In this document: positions 1 through 6,054 of the stretch, piece after piece
Position numbering within the stretch: position 1 is the stretch's first letter
How the letters are laid out: every line of letters begins with the position of its first letter
Source of the DNA: Alphaproteobacteria bacterium
GTDB taxonomy: Bacteria; Pseudomonadota; Alphaproteobacteria; Micavibrionales; Micavibrionaceae
Direction: 5' to 3'
Length of the DNA: 8,424 bases
Assembly (NCBI GenBank): GCA_021776015.1
Contig: JAJFGT010000233.1
Location: 1 to 8,424, forward strand
Notes under the pieces: model-generated
Seen by the model: only the letters and a program-made list of their open reading frames with translations
The model's database searches: none
What the model was told of the DNA's origin: nothing
Made by a program: the position numbers and the translations under genes

Positions 1-685
1 TTTCTTCTATTTCTTTAGAAACATCTCTACGAATATCTCGTAATAAATTTGTATAATCATATGATATAGGACCAATACAAGCATCTTGGAAGTCAAGAAT
101 ACCGCATTGTTGAAGATCATTTCGATCAGCAAGAAACATAAAATTTTGAGGGTGACAATCCATATGAATAAAAGATGTTTGAGGAACAGGTAATGCTTGT
201 TCAATCTTTTCCCATAGGGATAAGTACTCCTCCCAAATAGTATCTTCATTCTTTTTCTGTAAGAAAATAGGCATCAACCAATCAACCGTACGACGATGGG
301 CTTTGTAGATTGTGCTGTCTAAGAAGTTAGGAAGGCTCTTGGGAGGCACCTGTTTTTGAATATATTGAAGACTCTTCTGAATTAAATCAGTTTTATAACA
401 TGTCTCTGTTCCAAAATCTTCCAAGAGAATAAGTCCCTCTTCTGGATGGATATCATAGATTTCAGGGGCACTCATACCAATTTCACGCAACCACTGATCT
501 ATCTTTAAAAAGTCAGGAATTTTAGATTGAGAAGAAGAATCTCTACATACCATGAGAATCCGAGATTCTGGTTTAGAAGAATGACTCCGTTGAATACGGA
601 AATATGCCCGCCCGCCCCAATCCGAAGAGATAGAGGTTAAACTCTTTGGGTCACACTGATTTTTTTCTAGAAAAGGAATGAACAT
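1..685 (-). CDS. AmgK-like aminoglycoside-phosphotransferase-fold sugar kinase (partial, 3' end beyond the left edge)
   Basis: Direct translation gives 228 residues with no stop before the window edge. The fold is that of aminoglycoside phosphotransferases: LILLEDFG at residues 85-92 resembles the hinge, HMDCHPQN at 174-181 is the catalytic loop (Asp176 as base, Asn181 for Mg), and GILDFQDA at 195-202 carries the metal-binding Asp198. DFQDA followed by GPISYDYTNLLRD is typical of the AmgK branch, whose characterised members phosphorylate the anomeric carbon of N-acetylmuramate/N-acetylglucosamine in cell-wall recycling. The usual family length is about 330-350 residues, so roughly 100 are missing. 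The start is taken as the ATG at 685, because MFIPFLEK followed by WGGRAYFRIQ matches the expected N-terminal layout; no strong ribosome binding site is visible. It lies 16 nt after the 147-residue gene, so the two are probably co-transcribed. Family membership is secure; the exact substrate is inferred, since no MurU partner is visible here. Confidence 0.8.
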   Translation of the reverse strand, partial: MFIPFLEKNQCDPKSLTSISSDWGGRAYFRIQRSHSSKPESRILMVCRDSSSQSKIPDFLKIDQWLREIGMSAPEIYDIHPEEGLILLEDFGTETCYKTDLIQKSLQYIQKQVPPKSLPNFLDSTIYKAHRRTVDWLMPIFLQKKNEDTIWEEYLSLWEKIEQALPVPQTSFIHMDCHPQNFMFLADRNDLQQCGILDFQDACIGPISYDYTNLLRDIRRDVSKEIEE

Positions 686-701
686 AGGATCGATGTTATC
701 T

Positions 702-1145
702 TTAAGAATCTTTATGATTACCTGCCTTATGATCTTTAGGCGGATAAGATGAAAGACTTTTGAGAATATCAATATGCTGTTGAGAAGCTTGTTTCCTTCG
801 TGTCACTAAGGGACGTCCGTTAGCTCCTTCTAAACCAAATCGAACACTATCTCGTCCAGACAATGCTTTTAAAAGATCCATCCCAAAACTTTCAGGAGGA
901 AGATCCATAGATACAGGTTTTTCTTTTGGTTTAACAAAGGCTTTTTCAATCACAGGTTTATCTTTAGAGAGCGCGCGCTCAATAGCATAAGAAACAATGC
1001 TTTTTAAGTGAGGCTGTGTCAAAGAAAGTAAAAATATTGGATCTTCAATAGCCCATTCCATTAAGATTTGACACGCCTGAGCTTCACTACCATCTGCCTG
1101 TGAAAGAGCCTCTTGAATACGTTCATTTATATATTTTTGTTCCAT
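702..1145 (-). CDS. Conserved-looking hypothetical protein, 147 aa, downstream of flhA
   Basis: I do not recognise a named family. The start is the ATG at 1145, because a perfect AAGGAG sits 6 nt upstream; the longer reading from a GTG at 1175 would put that ribosome binding site inside the gene. The protein is soluble, with no signal peptide or membrane segment. Residues 1-60 look helical: an N-terminal helix (INERIQEALSQADG), then QACQILMEWAIEDPIFLLSL and a third helix ending IVSYAIERAL. A charged, proline-containing linker follows (about 62-88), then a C-terminal part with MDLLKALSG (89-97), a basic patch RPLVTRRKQ (111-119) and a short helix HIDILKSL. The Lys/His-rich tail looks disordered. 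It lies 82 nt after flhA and 16 nt before the AmgK-like kinase. A flagellar role is possible from position only. Real-gene status is well supported by the ribosome binding site and a good -10 element. Confidence 0.75.
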   Translation of the reverse strand: MEQKYINERIQEALSQADGSEAQACQILMEWAIEDPIFLLSLTQPHLKSIVSYAIERALSKDKPVIEKAFVKPKEKPVSMDLPPESFGMDLLKALSGRDSVRFGLEGANGRPLVTRRKQASQQHIDILKSLSSYPPKDHKAGNHKDS

Positions 1146-1151
1146 AACAAA

Positions 1152-1157
1152 CTCCTT
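1152..1157 (-). promoter_or_regulatory. Shine-Dalgarno AAGGAG fixing the start of the 147-aa gene
   Basis: Minus-strand AAGGAG stands six nucleotides before the ATG at 1145. This is optimal spacing and selects that start over the upstream in-frame GTG at 1175. Confidence 0.75.
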
Positions 1158-1165
1158 ATCACAGC

Positions 1166-1195
1166 ATTGTACCACGATCTAAAGAAAGAGAGCAA
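1166..1195 (-). promoter_or_regulatory. Predicted extended -10 promoter for the 147-aa gene and the AmgK-like kinase
   Basis: On the minus strand the -10 box is TACAAT (1171-1166), preceded by TG plus one base, which makes an extended -10 element. A partial -35, TTGCTC (1195-1190), lies 18 nt upstream. Transcription would begin near 1159, leaving a leader of only about 14 nt that just contains the AAGGAG. This would uncouple the two downstream genes from flhA. It is a sequence match only; the very short leader is a reason for caution. Confidence 0.4.
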
Positions 1196-1227
1196 GACAA
1201 TGGAATATGTGCTCCCAAAGCGATTTC

Positions 1228-3327
1228 TTAAATTTGCCCCAATGTTTTAATTTTAACTTTGGCATGGATTTCGTTTTGAGACATCACCATCGTGTGAGGA
1301 CGGAAACGTTCAATCACAGACCTTACATAAGGACGAATTCCTGGAGATGTCAAAAGCACTGGATTTTCTCCTGTTCTTGACAGTTTTTCATATCCAGACC
1401 TCACCGAACTGATAAAATCTTGAAGCTGGCTTGGAGGCATTGCAAGTTGACGCTCCTCTCCATCTCCAACCAAAGACTCAACAAAAGCTTGTTCCCAACT
1501 TGGGGAAAGGGTTACCAAAGGAAGCATCCCCTGTCCGTTTGCATTTTGATCACAAATTTGACGTGCAAGCCTTGCTCGCACATGCTCTGTCATAATAGAA
1601 ATACTCTTTGTATAGGTTGAGGCTTCTGATACACCCTCCAAAATTGTTGGTAAATCACGAATAGACACGCGTTCTGCCACCAATGACTGTAAGACACGTT
1701 GCAATCCTGTCATCGTCAATTGGTTTGGAATAACATCAGCGACAAGTTTTTGATAATCTGGAGCAAGCTCATCAAGCAATCTTTGTGTTTCTGTATAGGA
1801 TAAAAGATCCGCTATATGTTCTTTAATCAGCTCTGTTAAATGCGTTGTAATCACTGTTGGGGCATCCACAACCGTATACCCCTTGAAATTAGCTTCTTCT
1901 TTATAACGCTTATCAATCCACATTGCAGGCAAGCCAAAAGTCGGCTCTGTTGTATTCTCCCCAGGTAAGCTAATGGGTTCCCCTGTAGAATCCATACATA
2001 ACAACATGTTTGGTCGAACCTCTCCTCGCCCTGCTTCAATCTCTTTGATACGTAGCATGTACTGATTGGCTTGTAATTGGAGATTGTCTTGAATTCTCAC
2101 AGCAGGAAGGATGTAACCCATATCTTCTGCCAGTTGCTTTCTTAAACCTTTAATTTGCGTTGTTAATTTATTTTCACCTTCTCCCTGAACAAGAGGCAAT
2201 AATCCATACCCCAACTCCAAGCGGACAATATCCATAGAAAGTGATTTTGATATAGGCTCTTCTGGAGGTTTTACTAAAGCCTTTTTTTCCTCTTCATCAA
2301 CTTCGATTTTATGTTCTATATCACCTTGTTTTTTAAACGAAACAAAAGCAAATCCAGATGCAATAAAAGCAAGCAAGAAAAATGGTAGTGCAGGAACCCC
2401 AGGCATAATACCCATCCCAAACATCAAAACAGCGCTCATAGCTAATGCTTTAGGATAACGTCCAAACTGTGAAAACAGAGCTTCATTTGCAGATCCTTCT
2501 ACACCTGCTTTAGAGATAAGAAGACCAGCAGAAATAGAAACAATCAATGCCGGAATTTGAGAGACAAGACCATCCCCAATCGTCAAAACAGTATAGGTTG
2601 CAGCAGCATCTCCAAGACTTAAATCCTTAGATGTTGTTCCGATGATAATTCCACCAATAATATTAATAAAAGTAATAAGAAGCCCTGCTATAGCATCTCC
2701 TCGTACAAATTTTGCAGACCCATCCATTGCTCCAAAAAATGTACTTTCCTGAGACAAATCAGAACGCTTTGTTTTAGCCTCTTCTTCCGTAATCAATCCT
2801 GCTGATAAATCACTATCAATCGCCATCTGTTTTCCTGGCATAGAATCCAAGGCAAATCGAGCAGCAACTTCTGCAATCCGTCCAGAACCTTTGGTAATCA
2901 CAACAAAATTCACAATCACGAGAATGGCAAAAACAATACCTCCAACAACATAACTATCTTGAATAATAAAGCTTCCAAAAGCTTCAATCACAGATCCGGC
3001 TGCTTCACTTCCAGTATGTCCTTCACTTAAAATAAGTCGTGTAGATGCAACATTTAAACCAAGACGTAGAACAGTCGCAATCAATAAAACTGTTGGAAAC
3101 GTTGAAAACTCAAGAGGTTTTTGAATAAATAAAACTGTCATCAAAATCATAACTGAAAAAGTCACAGACAGTGAAAGCCCCATATCCAACATCCATGTAG
3201 GAATAGGCACAAGCATAAACAACAGGATAACAACAATACCCATTGCGAATATGATATCTCCACGAAAGATACCCCGTACTGTGCTTTTAGCTTGACGCGT
3301 TAGGCCTGCTGAAAAATCTGTTGCCAT
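1228..3327 (-). CDS. flhA: Flagellar biosynthesis protein FlhA (export gate of the flagellar type III secretion system)
   Basis: FlhA forms the nonameric inner-membrane gate of the flagellar export apparatus. It couples proton flow to export, and its cytoplasmic ring docks chaperone-substrate complexes. The 699 residues match the family length. The N-terminal half (about 25-330) holds the multiple membrane helices. Between them lies the FHIPEP-family region: RLGLNVASTRLILSEGHTG (88-106), the cytoplasmic loop with GRIAEVAARFALDSMPGKQMA, and KFVRGDAIAGLLITFINIIGG (206-226), which includes the conserved Asp211 linked to energy coupling. After an acidic/lysine linker (about 335-360), the C-terminal domain shows FGLPAMWI, GYTVVDAPTVITTHL, LLSYTETQRLLDEL and the late VLLTSP..RPYVR segment. 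These favour FlhA over virulence SctV homologues. The ATG at 3327 gives the expected N-terminus (MATDFSAGL), though its ribosome binding site is weak. No other flagellar gene lies in the window, so flhA is outside a classic flagellar cluster here. Confidence 0.97.
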   Translation of the reverse strand: MATDFSAGLTRQAKSTVRGIFRGDIIFAMGIVVILLFMLVPIPTWMLDMGLSLSVTFSVMILMTVLFIQKPLEFSTFPTVLLIATVLRLGLNVASTRLILSEGHTGSEAAGSVIEAFGSFIIQDSYVVGGIVFAILVIVNFVVITKGSGRIAEVAARFALDSMPGKQMAIDSDLSAGLITEEEAKTKRSDLSQESTFFGAMDGSAKFVRGDAIAGLLITFINIIGGIIIGTTSKDLSLGDAAATYTVLTIGDGLVSQIPALIVSISAGLLISKAGVEGSANEALFSQFGRYPKALAMSAVLMFGMGIMPGVPALPFFLLAFIASGFAFVSFKKQGDIEHKIEVDEEEKKALVKPPEEPISKSLSMDIVRLELGYGLLPLVQGEGENKLTTQIKGLRKQLAEDMGYILPAVRIQDNLQLQANQYMLRIKEIEAGRGEVRPNMLLCMDSTGEPISLPGENTTEPTFGLPAMWIDKRYKEEANFKGYTVVDAPTVITTHLTELIKEHIADLLSYTETQRLLDELAPDYQKLVADVIPNQLTMTGLQRVLQSLVAERVSIRDLPTILEGVSEASTYTKSISIMTEHVRARLARQICDQNANGQGMLPLVTLSPSWEQAFVESLVGDGEERQLAMPPSQLQDFISSVRSGYEKLSRTGENPVLLTSPGIRPYVRSVIERFRPHTMVMSQNEIHAKVKIKTLGQI

Positions 3328-3374
3328 ATTAAATCTTAGTTTAGTCTTGAATCTTATTGAGAGTCACAAAAACA

Positions 3375-3392
3375 GGGTACAGAGAATACCCC
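3375..3392 (-). promoter_or_regulatory. Possible 5'-end stem-loop in the flhA leader
   Basis: On the minus strand GGGTA (3391-3387) pairs with TACCC (3379-3375) around a 7-nt loop, and a flanking G-U pair can extend it. If the predicted promoter is right, this hairpin begins at about the first nucleotides of the mRNA. Such a position could protect the transcript from 5'-end-dependent decay. It has no following U-run, so it is not a terminator. Confidence 0.35.
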
Positions 3393-3399
3393 ACATTCA

Positions 3400-3428
3400 A
3401 TTATACTCGGCTCTCCTTAGACATGCAA
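3400..3428 (-). promoter_or_regulatory. Predicted sigma-70-type promoter of flhA
   Basis: On the minus strand a perfect TATAAT (3405-3400) lies exactly 17 nt downstream of TTGCAT (3428-3423), a 4/6 match to the -35 consensus. Predicted transcription starts near 3393, giving a leader of about 65 nt before the flhA ATG. I see no sigma-54 (GG-N10-GC) or FliA-type signal in the gap, so flhA appears to be transcribed by the housekeeping sigma factor. Confidence 0.5.
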
Positions 3429-3443
3429 CCTAGACATGCAACT
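3418..3443. repeat. 13-bp tandem direct repeat overlapping the flhA -35 element
   Basis: TAGACATGCAAC occurs twice (3418-3429 and 3431-3442), with a period of 13 bp. On the flhA-coding strand each unit reads GTTGCATGTCTA; the promoter-proximal copy supplies the TTGCAT -35 hexamer and the second copy lies directly upstream. Each unit contains the palindrome GCATGC on neither strand in full (it reads ACATGCAAC), so the pair is a direct rather than inverted repeat. This suits a candidate operator or a recent slippage duplication. Confidence 0.6.
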
Positions 3444-3477
3444 AAACGCAAAAGATGGAAACTAGATAATTGAGGAT

Positions 3478-4371
3478 CTAAAATAATTCCATCATAAGGC
3501 ATCGTGCAGATCCCCCACCATACTGTTCTATAGTAGAAATATCCGTTCCAATAATGGCATGCATATGCGTTAGAATTTTTTCTTTTTGGGGAGGTGTAAG
3601 TTTACTTTGAGCCCTTTGTGACATAGCCAGTAAAGGACGTCCCTCTCCATCTATAACTTCCAAGGAATTCCCACAAAAATATTTTAACTGCTCATTTGTA
3701 AATTCCACAATATCATGTGTTTCTTTAAGCTGACCCACGACATGATCTCGATGATCTTCATGAATACACTCCGAGCAGATACCCGCATAGTCGGTTCCAA
3801 TATGCATCACTAAATCTGTATGATAGACGGGTTTTCCTGTATGCGCTGTGGTATCAAATGTCACAAGCAGATACCCCCGATCTTTTGCCCATCGCTCGGC
3901 TAATTTTGCATCTGTACGAGGAGAAAGCGCGGCATAAACAATTCTATTCATATGATCCATAACCAAAGAACCTGTACTCTCAAGAGCACGCCCATTCTTC
4001 TCTTCGTCTCGTAAATCTAGAATAAAATTGTAATATTGCTCTAATTTATCGGTAATGCGTGGAATGCGTTCAGCACTTCGATTAGAGTTAAGCATCGGAT
4101 ATAAGACAAGATTTCCATCTGGATCTGTTGACGCCCAATTAGGAAACAAATGATCTGGACATCCTTCAATACCTTGAAAAGTTGTTATTGTCACGCCATG
4201 AGAAACAAGACAATCTCGATAGGTTCTAAATTCTTGAAGGGCCTTTAGAAACGTTTCCTCATGAGTTTCGTGCTCATCAATTTGATAAACGTTTGTGTCC
4301 TGAGTTTCAGGATTCAGATAGAACTCTTTGGGTTCTATCATTAAAATGTGATTGGTGCTTTGAAATGACAT
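3478..4371 (-). CDS. ctlX: CtlX-like citrulline/arginine-deiminase-family hydrolase
   Basis: The 297-residue soluble protein belongs to the guanidino-group-modifying superfamily (arginine deiminase, dimethylarginine hydrolase, amidinotransferase), in the branch annotated as citrulline utilisation hydrolase CtlX. Characterised relatives break down ureido or guanidino amino acids through a Cys-thioester intermediate. Visible landmarks are the N-terminal ILMIEPKEFYLNPETQDTN (9-27), FPNWAS (76-81), LESTGSLVMDH (130-140; candidate catalytic Glu131), YHTDLVM (183-189; His184) and the C-terminal GGGSARCLMMELF with the nucleophile candidate Cys291. All three expected catalytic positions are present, so the enzyme should be active. 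The ATG at 4371 gives a normal family N-terminus, although the leader is U-rich and has no clear ribosome binding site. It follows the 60-aa gene and the amino acid dehydrogenase in the same direction, consistent with amino-acid catabolism. The choice of citrulline over arginine or a methylated arginine as substrate is inference. Confidence 0.82.
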   Translation of the reverse strand: MSFQSTNHILMIEPKEFYLNPETQDTNVYQIDEHETHEETFLKALQEFRTYRDCLVSHGVTITTFQGIEGCPDHLFPNWASTDPDGNLVLYPMLNSNRSAERIPRITDKLEQYYNFILDLRDEEKNGRALESTGSLVMDHMNRIVYAALSPRTDAKLAERWAKDRGYLLVTFDTTAHTGKPVYHTDLVMHIGTDYAGICSECIHEDHRDHVVGQLKETHDIVEFTNEQLKYFCGNSLEVIDGEGRPLLAMSQRAQSKLTPPQKEKILTHMHAIIGTDISTIEQYGGGSARCLMMELF

Positions 4372-4382
4372 ATTAAGAAAAA

Positions 4383-4398
4383 GATTAAAAGATTAAAA
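4383..4398. repeat. Tandem GATTAAAA repeat in the ctlX leader
   Basis: GATTAAAA occurs twice back to back (4383-4390, 4391-4398). In the ctlX mRNA this becomes a U-rich CUUUUAAU repeat just before the start codon, where a purine-rich ribosome binding site would normally be. It also forms the U-tract of the adjacent hairpin. Confidence 0.5.
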
Positions 4399-4414
4399 GA
4401 GATGGTATCATCTC
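4395..4414 (-). terminator. Weak intrinsic terminator or attenuator between the 60-aa gene and ctlX
   Basis: On the minus strand GAGATG (4414-4409), loop ATAC and CATCTC (4404-4399) form a perfect 6-bp stem followed at once by TTTT and further U-rich sequence. It lies 43 nt after the stop of the 60-aa gene and 24 nt before the ctlX start. The stem is short and half A/T, so only partial termination would be expected. It could instead tune read-through into ctlX. Confidence 0.4.
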
Positions 4415-4457
4415 ATCTTTAACCCTTCAATGCCATACATAAATAGTAAATGGAAAG

Positions 4458-4640
4458 TTATTCATGCCTCAAAAATTTACCCGTATCGGCTAACGTATTT
4501 CTCTTATAAAATTCGGCTCGTCTATCAGGCACATGCGTCCCTACAAACTCTGGAACTACTCTTTGTACAAACGCAGTAACAGGGTTTGTTTGCACAAAGT
4601 GAGAGACTGCTTCAGTAAATGTTCTAGATGTTTGAGTCAT
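4458..4640 (-). CDS. Unrecognised small protein, 60 aa
   Basis: I do not recognise this family. The start is the ATG at 4640: a perfect GGAGG (4653-4649) stands 8 nt upstream, whereas the in-frame ATG at 4646 is only 2 nt from it and a TTG at 4655 would overlap it. The protein begins MTQTSRTFTEAVSHFVQTN. It has a likely amphipathic helix (TFTEAVSHFVQTNPVTAFVQRVV, about residues 7-29), then a proline/valine turn (VPEFVGTHVPD), a basic segment RRAEFYKRN and a tail TGKFLRHE. It has no cysteine, no signal peptide and no strong membrane helix. It has its own TTGACA promoter, lies between the dehydrogenase and ctlX, and is followed by a weak terminator-like hairpin. These signals argue that it is really expressed. 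Function unknown; a small regulator or adaptor is possible. Confidence 0.65.
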   Translation of the reverse strand: MTQTSRTFTEAVSHFVQTNPVTAFVQRVVPEFVGTHVPDRRAEFYKRNTLADTGKFLRHE

Positions 4641-4648
4641 AATCATTT

Positions 4649-4653
4649 CCTCC
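4649..4653 (-). promoter_or_regulatory. Strong Shine-Dalgarno GGAGG of the 60-aa gene
   Basis: Minus-strand GGAGG with 8-nt spacing to ATG 4640. It decides the start among three in-frame candidates (4655 TTG, 4646 ATG, 4640 ATG) and is among the strongest ribosome binding sites in the window. Confidence 0.7.
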
Positions 4654-4676
4654 AAATATTTTTATATAATGACATT

Positions 4677-4704
4677 AGAATATATAAAAATAATTATTTG
4701 TCAA
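4677..4704 (-). promoter_or_regulatory. Predicted sigma-70 promoter of the 60-aa gene
   Basis: On the minus strand a perfect -35 TTGACA (4704-4699) is followed after 16 nt by TATTCT (4682-4677), a 4/6 match to the -10 consensus, in a very AT-rich spacer. It sits in the gap after the dehydrogenase stop codon and would yield a leader of about 30 nt, so the small gene (and perhaps ctlX by read-through) can be expressed independently of the dehydrogenase. Confidence 0.45.
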
Positions 4705-4729
4705 TAATCCATGGGAGGCAGTTATGTCT

Positions 4730-5866
4730 TTAGGATTTTCCTGAGGCCACACGTAGTACACCGCCATAGCGCAAAAATAAATCTTCTGCCATTTGGTCAG
4801 CAATTGCGCCTGTTGGATGGTTATCCTCAACAGAGCGATCTAAAATAGATTGCGTCGTCGATCCAATTCGAGAAATATGGGCCTCAAGCGTATTTTCCGT
4901 AAGACTGTACGGGAAAGGATTTATATCGTTATATCCAAAATATTCATATCCAACGGCAATAATCCCCCCTGCATTCACAACATAGTCAGGCGCATAGACA
5001 ATATTTCTTTCATGAAGCTTTTGTTCAATCAATTTATTTTGCAATTGATTATTAGCCGCTCCAGCAATCAGTTTTGCTTTAATATCAGGCAGAGTCCGAA
5101 CATTAATAGAACCACCAAGGGCACAAGGTGCTAAAACATCACATGCCACCTCATGGGCAGATGTGGGATCAACAAGAGTTATATTTTTAAATTCTCTTTG
5201 TGCCTTTTCTAAAACAACTTGATTAATATCCGTGACTGTTAATTTAGCCCCCGCTTTATCCAAAGCACGGCAGAGATCATACCCAACGGACCCAAGCCCT
5301 TTTACCACAACATGAACACCATCAAACGTATCGGCTCCAAAAACAGTCTTAAGCCCAGCACGCATTCCATAAAAGACACCCTCTGCCGTATAAGGAGATG
5401 GATTTCCACCGAGCACACCTTCTTTCTTGGGAAGCCCAGAAACATAAGATGTTGCCTTAGAAATTGTAATCATATCTTCATCTGTTGAGCCCACATCTTC
5501 TGCTGTAATATAAGCACCAGAAAGTGTTTCAACAGCTTCTCCAAAAGCACGCATTGTATCAGCCGTTTTTTGTGTCCTAGGGTCTGCAAGAATAACAGCT
5601 TTTCCGCCTCCAAAAGGAAGTCCAGCCAGCGCTGATTTATAAGTCATTCCTTTTGATAAACGAAGGGCGTCTGTTACAGCATCATCAAATCGTTCATAAT
5701 TATATACACGACACCCCCCAAAGGATGAACCTAAATTAGTATTATGAATGGCAATAATAGCTTTGAGCCCTACAGATTCATCTTCAAAACAAAGAACCCG
5801 TTCATGGGAACTAAAATCTTCATATTCTGAGACATCAAGCGTTTTTTGTGTAAGCATACTATTCAT
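4730..5866 (-). CDS. Leucine/branched-chain amino acid dehydrogenase (Glu/Leu/Phe/Val dehydrogenase family)
   Basis: It catalyses NAD-dependent reversible oxidative deamination of a hydrophobic amino acid to its 2-oxo acid plus ammonia in the cytoplasm. The 378 residues are close to the length of leucine dehydrogenases (about 360-370) and well below glutamate dehydrogenases. The N-terminal substrate domain has GMTYK (73-77; Lys77), GLPFGGGKAVI (82-92; catalytic Lys89) and TAEDVGSTDEDM (121-132; Asp124). The Rossmann domain has GLGSVG (190-195), with Asp213 at the end of the second strand, which favours NAD over NADP. APCALGGSIN (246-255), GAANNQL (269-275) and YAPDYVVNAGGII (291-303) are family hallmarks. 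Two starts are possible: ATG 5866 is only 2 nt from an AGGA, and ATG 5857 is 11 nt from it. The first is used here. Leucine is the likeliest substrate, but valine or phenylalanine cannot be excluded. It is followed by the 60-aa gene and ctlX. Confidence 0.92.
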   Translation of the reverse strand: MNSMLTQKTLDVSEYEDFSSHERVLCFEDESVGLKAIIAIHNTNLGSSFGGCRVYNYERFDDAVTDALRLSKGMTYKSALAGLPFGGGKAVILADPRTQKTADTMRAFGEAVETLSGAYITAEDVGSTDEDMITISKATSYVSGLPKKEGVLGGNPSPYTAEGVFYGMRAGLKTVFGADTFDGVHVVVKGLGSVGYDLCRALDKAGAKLTVTDINQVVLEKAQREFKNITLVDPTSAHEVACDVLAPCALGGSINVRTLPDIKAKLIAGAANNQLQNKLIEQKLHERNIVYAPDYVVNAGGIIAVGYEYFGYNDINPFPYSLTENTLEAHISRIGSTTQSILDRSVEDNHPTGAIADQMAEDLFLRYGGVLRVASGKS

Positions 5867-5903
5867 TTTCCTAATTATTTTTTAACGTATAAAAGAGCTT
5901 GGC

Positions 5904-5932
5904 AGTGTACATAAAAAGAAACCGTTAAACAA
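5904..5932 (-). promoter_or_regulatory. Tentative promoter of the amino acid dehydrogenase
   Basis: On the minus strand TTGTTT (5932-5927), a 17-nt spacer and TACACT (5909-5904) form a moderate sigma-70-like match, giving a leader of about 30 nt. The 188-nt gap behind the PadR-like gene is AT-rich and contains several weaker matches, so this is only the best candidate. Confidence 0.25.
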
Positions 5933-6054
5933 ATAGATTTTAAGAATTACAAACTGTTCTATGAAAAATATACAGATTTAAAAAGAGCTCTATTTTTATA
6001 CGCTCAGAAACCATACGATTAACTTCATTCAAGCATCTAGTTTGGCTGTTGAAT

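Noticed and set aside
7..249. Minus-strand 80-codon open frame
   Set aside because: It is an out-of-frame shadow of the AmgK-like gene; the correct frame gives the catalytic HMDCHPQN and DFQDA motifs across the same bases.
1420..2039. Plus-strand 66-codon frame (1420-1620) and minus-strand 62-codon frame (1851-2039)
   Set aside because: Both lie inside the well-supported flhA coding region in other frames.
3412..3417. Perfect AAGGAG on the minus strand upstream of flhA
   Set aside because: No start codon lies at a useful distance; it falls within the spacer of the predicted flhA promoter. The nearest ATG, 16 nt away, opens a frame of only 10 codons.
4458..4640. Possible DUF1127-like small protein
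   Set aside because: The basic C-terminal half is superficially similar, but the LDDR..DIG signature and the usual length arrangement are absent.
4533..5134. Plus-strand frames at 4533-4733 and 4850-5134
   Set aside because: Antisense shadows of the 60-aa gene and of the amino acid dehydrogenase, with no ribosome binding site or family motif.
5980..5997. AT-flanked AGAGCTCT palindrome between the PadR-like gene and the dehydrogenase
   Set aside because: It has no room for a loop without breaking the only G/C pairs; too weak to call a terminator or operator.
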